Source: Neobacillus niacini (lineage in GTDB: Bacteria > Bacillota > Bacilli > Bacillales > Cytobacillaceae). Taken from it: a stretch of 64,000 bases of DNA. The notes below the pieces were generated by a model. That model saw only the letters and a list, made by a program, of their open reading frames with translations. It did no database searches and was not told the DNA's origin. The DNA lies in contig NZ_JAMBOB010000005.1 in NCBI RefSeq assembly GCF_023715415.1, positions 1-64,000 of the forward strand, read 5' to 3'. Every line of letters starts with the position of its first letter. Position 1 is the first letter of the stretch. The position numbers and the translations under genes are program-made. Below, in pieces: positions 38,930 through 46,311 of the stretch.

Positions 38930-39267
38930 ATCAGAAACCTCCTTTTTATTTTTTACATAACTTACATTTTAACATGAAAAGAAGAGCTTATCCATTTGTA
39001 ATAATTGTATATGATCTAGCTCCAGCGCCTAGGGGCTCGGGGTCATAAGTCAATCAGTCAAGAAGGTTAAAGAGCGCAACCTTCCTGCCGGCTCGCCTTA
39101 TGCCTGTCGCCCCTGGACAAGGCGCTTCCGCTTTTCTAATTTGCCAGTAATTATCAACTGTAAGTTGTAATAGGAAAAGTGAGAGAGAACAAAATAAGAG
39201 ATGAAGCCCTGAGCTTCAAGACATTAGGGGTGGGATTTGGTGTCACCAAAAAAAAGGGGGTCCTTAG
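38930..39267. other. ytqA-ytzC intergenic region
   Basis: A 338-bp gene-free stretch. It carries the short interspersed palindromic element listed separately (39014-39137), a small hairpin GAAGC/GCTTC near 39200, and the GGGGG ribosome site of ytzC. No coding potential is evident. Confidence 0.6.
39014..39137. repeat. Interspersed palindromic repeat element (~124 bp)
   Basis: A GC-rich island relative to its AT-rich flanks. It begins TCTAGCTCCAGCGCCTAGG and ends GACAAGGCGCTTCCGCTTTTC. Outer arms AGCGCC/GGCGCT and inner arms AAGGTT/AACCTT can fold into a cruciform. I recognise this as an intergenic repeat common in several Bacillus-group genomes; only one full copy is seen here. No ORF. Confidence 0.75.
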
Positions 39268-39555
39268 ATGGCTACACGTGCTTCAATGGACACATTAATA
39301 CAGCAATGTGAGGATACAATTCGCTATGCGAAAGAACAGTTTGAAACGAGCAGCCTTCAAGAGCATTACAACAATGATGATTATACCAAGGCCTTACAGG
39401 ATCTTGAACAAACTTATCAGGATATTGCCAAAATGGCCCACAGTGCAAATTCTCAGCAGCGTGATCAACTCCATCGTATGAGATTACAAATACAACAGCT
39501 TCAAAATATCATGATTTTAGAAGGGCAGACTTTCACCGGAGGTAACCTGACTTGA
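39268..39555 (+). CDS. ytzC: YtzC family protein (DUF2524)
   Basis: A 95-aa soluble, helical, Gln-rich protein (QQRDQLHRMRLQIQQLQNIM) of the YtzC/DUF2524 family, function unknown. A GGGGG ribosome site precedes the ATG. The stop TGA overlaps the TTG start of the next small ORF. Confidence 0.85.
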   Translation: MATRASMDTLIQQCEDTIRYAKEQFETSSLQEHYNNDDYTKALQDLEQTYQDIAKMAHSANSQQRDQLHRMRLQIQQLQNIMILEGQTFTGGNLT

Positions 39556-39731
39556 AAAAACGATCTAAAAAAAATAATCCAGAACAAAAAACAAGAAATG
39601 GCAACAACAATCAAGATCTTGAGCTAGGTCAAGATGTTGATCTTGTAAAACAAGCAAAAAAGCAATATGAAAAATCAGGTGGTCAGCCAGTCAAATCAAA
39701 ATTCCACCAAGAAAAAAACCAATCATCATAA
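39552..39731 (+). CDS. Possible 59-aa Lys/Gln/Asn-rich protein
   Basis: A TTG-started ORF overlapping the ytzC stop (TTGA), with GGAGGT 8 nt upstream inside ytzC, a classic translational coupling layout. The product is highly basic and polar: 'KKRSKKNNPEQKTRNGNNNQ' at the start, then LGQDVDLVKQAKKQYEKSG. This composition resembles small acid-soluble spore-type proteins or a disordered protein, but I do not recognise the family. It is followed by a strong terminator at a suitable distance. Confidence 0.55.
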   Translation: MKKRSKKNNPEQKTRNGNNNQDLELGQDVDLVKQAKKQYEKSGGQPVKSKFHQEKNQSS

Positions 39732-39737
39732 AAGCTC

Positions 39738-39773
39738 TATGGCCTTCAACATTTGTTGAAGGCCATTTATTTT
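39738..39773 (+). terminator. Terminator of ytzC and 59-aa ORF
   Basis: ATGGCCTTCAAC pairs with GTTGAAGGCCAT over a 4-nt loop, then TTATTTTCC. Confidence 0.92.
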
Positions 39774-39847
39774 CCAAAAACCATAAAAACACTATGAAAA
39801 TAAGGTAAAATTCCAGTTCACAAATTAGAAATAACTCAATGTGTTTT

Positions 39848-39863
39848 TGTGATTTTGGTCACA
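39848..39863 (+). promoter_or_regulatory. Fnr/CRP-type box 1 of the nrf locus
   Basis: TGTGATTTTGGTCACA is a perfect TGTGA-N6-TCACA dyad. A site centred at 39855.5 would sit at -41.5 for a start near 39897, with GATAAA (39885-39890) as -10, the geometry of a class II Fnr-activated promoter. Confidence 0.78.
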
Positions 39864-39933
39864 GAATGAGTTTGGCTAATTTGGGATAAATAAGATAACA
39901 AATTCCACAATCCATATTTTTTTAAAATTTCAT

Positions 39934-39949
39934 TGTGAATGCATTCACA
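39934..39949 (+). promoter_or_regulatory. Fnr/CRP-type box 2 of the nrf locus
   Basis: TGTGAATGCATTCACA is a fully symmetric 16-bp palindrome of the same class, centred 86 bp after box 1 and 29 nt before the first ATG. Downstream of the inferred start it may act as a negative site or serve another CRP-family regulator. Confidence 0.72.
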
Positions 39950-39978
39950 AATTATTCACAAATAGAAGGGAAATAAAA

Positions 39979-40815
39979 ATGATGAAAAAATTGCTAATTA
40001 ACATAAATTTTCTCCTATGTTTACTGCTGCTATTAACCCCGTTAATAACTGTTGCAGCAGAAGAAAATCCAAACATCTTGGGGATGGAAGAACTTTCAAT
40101 AAAGGTAATGCCTGAATTTGCTTACCATCCAAATGATATGAAAAAAGAGCATCCCCCCTTACTAATTGGCTACCAAGGAACCATGCGTAATCATTCAGAA
40201 CAGCCGCAAAAAGGGCAGATTGAAATCCCTGTTCCGATTGAAGATAAGAACTTCCGAATTGGCTATGTTGCTGATTATTCAAGCGACTTGTCAGAGGTAT
40301 ATGAAATTGAGTACATACTAGATCAAGAAAAAGGAACCATTTCCTGGACAACAAGTGAAGAAATTCAACCCAATGATAGTTACAAATTCGTTATTGAATT
40401 TTATACAGATAACATGGTTGTTGAAAAAGAAAGGAAGTCTCTGTCCTATCAATTTAAAAGCTTTACGGATATTGGCTTATTCAATGTTTCATTCATAGAG
40501 CCCCTAAAGGCAGAAAAGGTCATACTGGATCCAGCACCAGAAGAGAAAAACACTCATGGTGATGAAAAGGGAGTTCACTCGTATTTCTTTCAAGGAGTAA
40601 AAGCCGGAGAAGAGAAAAATTTTACTCTTACATATGAACGAGATGAAACGGCACCTACTATCGAGATGATGGAGAAACATGAAAAACAACCCATTGAAAC
40701 TGTGGAAAATAAAAAAAGTCCAGCTATCCTTTCAATTGCAGCAGTTAGTGGAATAAGTGTAATTGCTGCAGGTGCTTTCGCTTTCATCATGAAAAGAAAA
40801 CGAGATAAGAGATAA
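39979..40815 (+). CDS. Exported single-pass membrane protein of unknown function, nrf-linked
   Basis: A 278-aa protein with a Sec signal peptide (cleavage near VAAEEN, ~27), an extracytoplasmic domain rich in beta-type segments (~35-230), a Glu-rich linker, and a C-terminal transmembrane helix ending in KRKRDKR. So the domain lies outside, anchored at its C-terminus. It has no CxxCH heme motif and no Cys. It directly precedes nrfHA behind the Fnr-type boxes, so it may be a partner in nitrite reduction (assembly, metal or surface anchoring). I do not recognise the family. Confidence 0.82.
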   Translation: MMKKLLININFLLCLLLLLTPLITVAAEENPNILGMEELSIKVMPEFAYHPNDMKKEHPPLLIGYQGTMRNHSEQPQKGQIEIPVPIEDKNFRIGYVADYSSDLSEVYEIEYILDQEKGTISWTTSEEIQPNDSYKFVIEFYTDNMVVEKERKSLSYQFKSFTDIGLFNVSFIEPLKAEKVILDPAPEEKNTHGDEKGVHSYFFQGVKAGEEKNFTLTYERDETAPTIEMMEKHEKQPIETVENKKSPAILSIAAVSGISVIAAGAFAFIMKRKRDKR

Positions 40816-40906
40816 CCTTGCAAGACCATTCCTTTTGGCAATAAAGTGCTCATGTACTTTATTCAATAAATTAGAGAGAAAGATATAAATTATGGGAGGT
40901 GAAAGA

Positions 40907-41431
40907 ATGTTAAAAAGAGGGTTTAAAAAATTGCTGGCAATTGACAAAAGGGTATTACTTTTAGGTGCTCTTATTGCCGGTGTACTCTTTTCATTCGGGA
41001 CAGTTAAAACAATGGCTTACTTAGATTCACCAGGTTTTTGTCAAAACTGTCATACAATGAAGTCTGTGTATACATCATTTGTGGATTCGACTCATGCAGA
41101 ATTGCAGTGTAACGACTGCCATTTGCCACATGAGAGTGAGGTTGGAAAGTTATTTTTTAAAGGCCGCGCAGGGATGACACATATTTTCTACAATACACTA
41201 GGTACCGAAGATATACCAGATAGAATCTATGCGACAACACGAACATTAAGAGTCATCAATCAAAACTGTGCGGAGTGTCATAAGAGCACAATTGATAATG
41301 TCTCACATGACGCAAAGGAAAACTGTATGTCATGTCACCAAACAGTACCGCATGGAAGCGATTTTAAAGATGATAGTTACCATCAGCCACCTAAGTCCGG
41401 TGAGCTATTAAAGAATAAGGGAGGATTTTAA
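40907..41431 (+). CDS. nrfH: Tetraheme quinol dehydrogenase NrfH (NapC/NirT family)
   Basis: NrfH oxidises menaquinol and passes electrons to NrfA. The 174 aa contain one N-terminal membrane anchor (~16-38) and four heme motifs: CQNCH (45-49), CNDCH (68-72), CAECH (121-125) and CMSCH (140-144). The first is CxxCHxM, typical of NrfH, whose heme 1 is Met-ligated. ATG 40907 is chosen because GGGAGGTG precedes it. Two nucleotides separate it from nrfA. Confidence 0.96.
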   Translation: MLKRGFKKLLAIDKRVLLLGALIAGVLFSFGTVKTMAYLDSPGFCQNCHTMKSVYTSFVDSTHAELQCNDCHLPHESEVGKLFFKGRAGMTHIFYNTLGTEDIPDRIYATTRTLRVINQNCAECHKSTIDNVSHDAKENCMSCHQTVPHGSDFKDDSYHQPPKSGELLKNKGGF

Positions 41432-41433
41432 GC

Positions 41434-42903
41434 ATGAAAAGGTTCCGATATGGGGCATACCTCCTTCTACTAGTATTTGTTCTCATCATTACTGGCTGCA
41501 GCAATTCCAGTGACGGTGCAGGTGAAAAAACGGCAAGTGCTAAGGAAGCGAAGGGTACAACAGGCCTTTCTAAAGACGAAATAAGCAATGAGGCCTTTAA
41601 AGAATTATTTCCACTACAATATAATAGCTATATGAAGAATGAAAAGATGGAAGATACTAAATACGGAGGTTCTGTCAAACGTAGTAAGTATGATCCAGAT
41701 AAAGAGCCGTTGTTACCCGTTCTTTTCAATGGTTATGGATTCGCAACAGAATATAATGAAGAACGTGGCCATGTTTATGCTCTTGAAGATATTCGGGATG
41801 TTAAGCGGATTACCGATAAATCAGTTGGATCTTGTTATACATGTAAATCAACAGCAGTACCTCAAATGATTGAAGAAATGGGCGACGATTATTGGGGAGC
41901 CAATTTCAATAAAGATATATGGCCAAAAGGGGAAGCGATGGGACACTCACCAATTGGATGTTCAGATTGCCATGATCCCGAAACAATGGACTTACGCGTT
42001 ACACGTCCTAGTTTTTACAAGGCTTTAGAAGCTCAGGGTGTTGATACTTCCAACCCAACGAAAAACGATATGCGCAGCTATGTTTGCGGACAGTGCCATG
42101 TGGAGTATTATTTTGCAGCTGACAACAGTGAAGTTACATTCCCATGGTCTGAAGGATTTAAGCCTGAAGATATGTACAAGTATTACGATACAATTGCTAA
42201 AGAAAATGGTTTTGAAAAGGACTGGGTTCACAATATTTCTGGAACTCCAATGTTAAAATCACAACACCCTGAATATGAGACTCATGCTTCGGGCACACAT
42301 GGTAAAGCAAATGTATCCTGTGCTGATTGTCATATGCCATATGAGCGTGTAGATGGAAAAAGGAAAATTACCTCTCATTACTGGACTTCACCATTAAAAA
42401 CAATGGATACGTCTTGTGGACAATGTCACGGAGATCGTGATTTAGACAAATTAAAAGACCGTGTTCTTGAAATTCAAGAGGCAAACGTAAGTGCATTACA
42501 TGAAGCACAGGATATTTCAACCACTGCTCACTATTATATTAATAAGATGATTACTTCTGGAGTAAGCCAAGAAAGAATTAAGCAGGCTCAAGAATTTGTC
42601 CGTAAAGGTCAATGGTTCTGGGATATTGTTGCCGCTGAAAACTCATCAGGCTTCCACAACCCACAAGGTTCAATGGATTCCTTAAGAGAGTCAATTGTAC
42701 AATCTAACAATGCTATTCGCCTTGCAACTGAGGAGTTAGTGAAAAAAGGTGTCAGCATCGAAGAGGTTAATTCTGAGATTGAGAAAGCGAAGACTGCTGT
42801 AAAAGCTGAAACTGTAAACGAGAAGAAAAAGGATCATGCTGTAAACAGCTACTTCCCAGCACAGCAGCCAGTAGTACCAGCAGTGCCAGCGGTGAAAAAA
42901 TAG
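41434..42903 (+). CDS. nrfA: Ammonia-forming cytochrome c nitrite reductase NrfA
   Basis: NrfA reduces nitrite to ammonium by six electrons outside the cell membrane. The 489-aa precursor is a lipoprotein (lipobox ITGC, Cys 22), as expected for a Gram-positive NrfA. It has the diagnostic active-site heme motif CYTCK (134-138) plus four CxxCH motifs (176, 218, 296, 328), so five hemes. His in the SHYWTSP region and Arg/Tyr near RSYVCGQCH fit catalytic positions. A Pro/Val-rich C-terminal tail is unusual. It is the last gene of the unit. Confidence 0.97.
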   Translation: MKRFRYGAYLLLLVFVLIITGCSNSSDGAGEKTASAKEAKGTTGLSKDEISNEAFKELFPLQYNSYMKNEKMEDTKYGGSVKRSKYDPDKEPLLPVLFNGYGFATEYNEERGHVYALEDIRDVKRITDKSVGSCYTCKSTAVPQMIEEMGDDYWGANFNKDIWPKGEAMGHSPIGCSDCHDPETMDLRVTRPSFYKALEAQGVDTSNPTKNDMRSYVCGQCHVEYYFAADNSEVTFPWSEGFKPEDMYKYYDTIAKENGFEKDWVHNISGTPMLKSQHPEYETHASGTHGKANVSCADCHMPYERVDGKRKITSHYWTSPLKTMDTSCGQCHGDRDLDKLKDRVLEIQEANVSALHEAQDISTTAHYYINKMITSGVSQERIKQAQEFVRKGQWFWDIVAAENSSGFHNPQGSMDSLRESIVQSNNAIRLATEELVKKGVSIEEVNSEIEKAKTAVKAETVNEKKKDHAVNSYFPAQQPVVPAVPAVKK

Positions 42904-42978
42904 ACCCTCTCGACGAACTTCCTAATCGTCCCGCTAAGAAGGATTAAGAAGTGTTGGGAAAGAGTCCATAAAGTTTGA

Positions 42979-43023
42979 GGAAAACACTGTTTCTCTTTTG
43001 GAGACAGTGTTTTCTTTATTTTG
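42979..43023 (+). terminator. Terminator of the nrf operon
   Basis: GAAAACACTGT pairs with ACAGTGTTTTC across an inner TTCTC/GAGA step, followed by TTTATTTTG, about 75 nt after nrfA. Confidence 0.85.
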
Positions 43024-43129
43024 ACCAAATCGTGTCTAACTGTCAATTAAACTTATCTGGAACTGGTCTAAAATGGGTGAGAATCAAATATTTTATATGG
43101 AAGAATCCAATATGAAATAGGTGAGGATC

Positions 43130-43354
43130 ATGTACATTGTTCATTTTTTTGAAAACAAGGTGGAACTCTTAAATCAGCTTCTTGGAAGTGTTCCAGCCGT
43201 CGGTGAAATGATTACCGTTAAAGGTCGTAAAGGAAAGGTCACTGATGTTAATCAGGTTGATAACAAACATGTCCATGTTCAGATTATGGTAGAAAAAGTA
43301 GTAGTTAAAAATAAGCTTACTCCAGCAGAACTAGCGAAAAAGAAAAAAAGATAA
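43130..43354 (+). CDS. Small basic protein with KOW-like stretch, unknown function
   Basis: A 74-aa basic protein: MYIVHFFENKVELLNQLLGS, then VGEMITVKGRKGKVTDVNQV, which reads like a KOW/SH3-type small barrel, and a Lys-rich end (AELAKKKKR). AGGTGAGG lies before the ATG at 43130; an upstream in-frame GTG overlaps that site. I do not know the family's function. A terminator follows at 43359. Confidence 0.75.
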   Translation: MYIVHFFENKVELLNQLLGSVPAVGEMITVKGRKGKVTDVNQVDNKHVHVQIMVEKVVVKNKLTPAELAKKKKR

Positions 43355-43358
43355 GATA

Positions 43359-43392
43359 CCAAAGTCCTTTTTATGAAGGGCTTTTTATTTTG
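43359..43392 (+). terminator. Terminator of the 74-aa gene
   Basis: AAGTCCTT pairs with AAGGGCTT (one G-T) and is followed by TTTATTTTGG. Confidence 0.8.
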
Positions 43393-43414
43393 GCGGATTG
43401 GCATTTGATTACTG

Positions 43415-43590
43415 TGGAGGGGGACATTAGGAGGTATGATTCCCTAACATGGGAGGGAATGGGTTAGGCGGGAATCATTCGAGGGGAATGATTCCTGAGC
43501 AGGAGAGAAAAGGGGTTAGGCGGGAATCATTCAAGGGGAATGATTCATGAAAAGGAGAATTATCGAGTAAGGCGGGAATCTTTTTAGTTT
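43415..43590. repeat. 52-bp tandem palindromic array (B)
   Basis: Three to four units with GGCGGG landmarks at 43467, 43519 and 43571 (exactly 52 bp apart) and a degenerate unit from ~43415. The core of each unit is the inverted repeat GGAATCATTC/GAATGATTCC with a 4-bp centre (43471-43494; 43523-43546), followed by a purine-rich ~27-bp spacer (AGGAGAGAAA, GGGGTTA). The two central units differ at only a few positions. Non-coding, between a terminator and the NERD pseudogene. Confidence 0.9.
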
Positions 43591-43651
43591 ATTTTTGGAC
43601 GATATAATAAATAAAGGAGTAAAAAGGATTTACCCTAATACTCCCTATTTC

Positions 43652-44549
43652 TTATTCATAATTTGAAGAAGGTCCAAACCCTTTTAGTGTAAAGTTTCTT
43701 AATAAAACCCTTCTAATAGTCTTTTTAGATATAACCTGATCACACCATTCAAAGATATCCTTTGTAGTGATTTTTCGATCTGGAAAAAGCATTCTATATT
43801 CCTTCACATTCCTCATGAGAGCTGCATCAACGCTTTCCCTACATCCGCAATGTCCGCAAGTAAATTTACCATTAAAAACTTCCAGTAAATATTTACGGCA
43901 ATCCCGACATAAGAGTCCCTTTTTTACTTGTTCAAACGAGTAAGGGGGTAATCGTGAATAAGGAGATTCGATTATATGAAGAGATGCTAATTGTTGTGCT
44001 AATTTATGATAGTCTGAATTTAGTTTTTTTGGTCGTAAATTGAGTTTTTTCAAGAAGCGATTTAATTGTGCTGGAAAGATAATCGTTGGATTCAATGTAG
44101 TCATGTATAGGTGAAACTCGGGGTTATTGAAGGTTAGATAGGATTCGATTGGATTCTTGTAACCCAGTTCTAGGAGTAGTTGTTGAAGCAGCGTTTCACA
44201 TCTTATTAACTGGTGCATCGGATTTTTGAGGTTGGGATGGGTTATGGTAAACCATTTATCATCTTCTAGGTAGTAGTCACCTTCGTAATTTTTCACGTCT
44301 GATAGGTATATCTTTTCATGTGCAATGATCAGCGTATCGACCTGAAACCTGGACCCTTTATATTCCAACAATAAACCATGTAACACAAGCCAATTGTCGG
44401 TGAGGCCCTCTAGCCATTTGTCACTCCTCAACTCCCCTTCATAGCCTTTCTCACTAGAAGTAACATTGCTCTTTAGCTAACACATGTCGTTCAACTAATA
44501 AGCGGGAAATTATTATTTCTAAAGGTTCTGGTCGCTCCTTGATAATCAT
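43652..44549 (-). pseudogene. NERD-domain protein, frameshifted near the N-terminus
   Basis: The main frame (43652-44431, 259 aa) holds a NERD (nuclease-related) domain: FQVDTLIIAHEKIYLSDVKNYEGDYYL, then a middle region and a CRDCRKYL/CGHCGCRE zinc-ribbon-like C-terminus. It lacks a good ATG start. On the same strand an ATG at 44549 opens a frame reading MIIKERPEPLEI, the usual start of bacillar NERD proteins, until a stop at ~44457. Removing one base there joins it to SEKGYEGELRSDKW in the main frame. I therefore call one gene broken by a single-base insertion. Confidence 0.72.
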
Positions 44550-44722
44550 TTCTCACGTCCTAATATTATTTTAAAAAACTATAATTTCATTTTATGTAAT
44601 ATTATCCAATTATGCAAGATTAATAGGTAAATAGTAGAAAGAAAAAGATTGTCAGGAAACTGGAATGGGATTAAAATATATTTTTGGAAACTAGTAATTG
44701 TTATTGTAAAGGAGCGTTTTTC

Positions 44723-45910
44723 ATGCCACGTGCCTTATGGCTGTTAATAATTGGGATGGCAGTGAATGTTACAGGTTCTTCTTTTTTATGGCCTTTAAAT
44801 ACAATCTATATTCACGATCATTTAGGAAAGTCATTATCGGTTGCAGGTATTGTTTTAATGTTAAACTCTGCTGCAAGCGTGATTGGAAATCTTTTTGGCG
44901 GTAGTCTTTTTGATAAAATAGGCGGCTACAAATCTATACTTCTAGGAATATGTATCTCCCTTTCAGCCCTGGTTGGGTTAACGTTCTGGCATGGCTGGCC
45001 TGAATATATTGTTTTTCTTACCATTATTGGATTAGGTAGTGGAGTCACTTTCCCAGCCATGTATGCGATGGCGGGAATGGTATGGAAGGAAGGCGGACGT
45101 AAAGCCTTTAACGCCGTTTATATTGCGCAAAACCTTGGGGTAGCGGTCGGAGCCGCACTTGGAGGCATTCTTGCTGATTACTCATTTGAATTAATCTTCC
45201 TTGCTAACACCGTTATGTATATTATCTTTTTACTAATCGCTGCTTTTGGCTATAAAGGGATTTCAACTGATTCGGCTAAACAAGTGAATAGCCTGCAGGA
45301 TGCAACACATGTAAAAGGACGAAAAAATCTCTATGCATTATTGATTTTATGCGCTGGTTATTTGCTATGCTGGGTTGGCTACGTTCAATGGATGACAACT
45401 ATTTCTTCATATACTCAGAAAATTCATATATCATTATCGCAATACAGCCTGTTATGGACGATAAACGGGGCATTAATTGTTCTTGGTCAGCCGTTATTAA
45501 ATGGCTTGCTTAAGCGTCTTGCTGCCACACTAAAGGTACAAATCCTTATCGGGATTGCTATATTTATTGTTTCTTTTCTGATTGCAGGGAATGCAAGCGC
45601 ATTTTCTGGATTCCTCGTAGGTATGATCATTCTGACTATTGGCGAAATGTTTATTTGGCCAGCAGTACCAACCATTGCCTTTGACTTAGCTCCAAAAGGG
45701 CGTGAGGGATTTTATCAAGGAATCGTTAATAGTACTGCCACTGGAGGAAGAATGATTGGTCCGCTCTTAGGTGGAATTCTCGTTGACGTATATAGTATGT
45801 CAGTATTGTTCTTTGTTTTAATTGCATTATTCATCATTGCGATTGGTACAACATTAGCTTATGACCGTATCTTAAAAACAGAAAAGAAACTCAACGTGAA
45901 CCTTTCGTAG
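44723..45910 (+). CDS. MFS transporter (YttB-like)
   Basis: A 395-aa major facilitator with about 12 hydrophobic segments. It has the motif-A-like loop GNLFGGSLFDKIGGYKSI between segments 2 and 3, and a repeat-half boundary near the VKGRKNLYALL region. Substrate unknown; drug or sugar efflux is possible. ATG 44723 has AAAGGAG 8 nt upstream, so the longer frame is rejected. It lies upstream of leuS, as a similar gene does in B. subtilis. Confidence 0.88.
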   Translation: MPRALWLLIIGMAVNVTGSSFLWPLNTIYIHDHLGKSLSVAGIVLMLNSAASVIGNLFGGSLFDKIGGYKSILLGICISLSALVGLTFWHGWPEYIVFLTIIGLGSGVTFPAMYAMAGMVWKEGGRKAFNAVYIAQNLGVAVGAALGGILADYSFELIFLANTVMYIIFLLIAAFGYKGISTDSAKQVNSLQDATHVKGRKNLYALLILCAGYLLCWVGYVQWMTTISSYTQKIHISLSQYSLLWTINGALIVLGQPLLNGLLKRLAATLKVQILIGIAIFIVSFLIAGNASAFSGFLVGMIILTIGEMFIWPAVPTIAFDLAPKGREGFYQGIVNSTATGGRMIGPLLGGILVDVYSMSVLFFVLIALFIIAIGTTLAYDRILKTEKKLNVNLS

Positions 45911-46049
45911 TTATTTTAGTGGCTCCTTAAGTATGAGGCCGGTTTTGTTATGTTTAAAAAATAATTTTTTGGTCAAACTGATTTAGGTGAATGTTGCTTG
46001 CATACTGCTGGGAAATTTAATACAATAACCGTAATACTTTTTATATTTA

Positions 46050-46292
46050 ATGACAGTGAGTAGGAGTAGTAGTGAATCATACCCGTTTATTAGAGAGTTG
46101 ACGGCTGGTGGAAGTCAACCGGGTACATCATGAACTCGCCTATGAGTTGCAAACATGAAAGACTAGTAATGTTTGCCGTATTCCGCGTTAAGGATGAATG
46201 AAGCGAGTGTTTACAACACTAATGTGGGTGGTACCGCGGGAAGATACATAGACAATCCTCTCGTCCCTTTTTGGGATGAGGGGTTTTTTATT
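46050..46292 (+). promoter_or_regulatory. T-box leader of leuS (Leu, CUC specifier)
   Basis: The leader contains the conserved T-box sequence 'aatgtgggtggtaccgcgg' (46221-46239) and a specifier stem in which 'gaactcgcc' (46132-46140) presents CTC, a Leu codon. A terminator follows: CCTCTCGTCCC pairs with GGGATGAGG before TTTTTTATTTTTTT. Uncharged tRNA-Leu should favour the antiterminator and leuS expression. Confidence 0.93.
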
Positions 46293-46311
46293 TTTTTAGG
46301 AGGAATAGACA

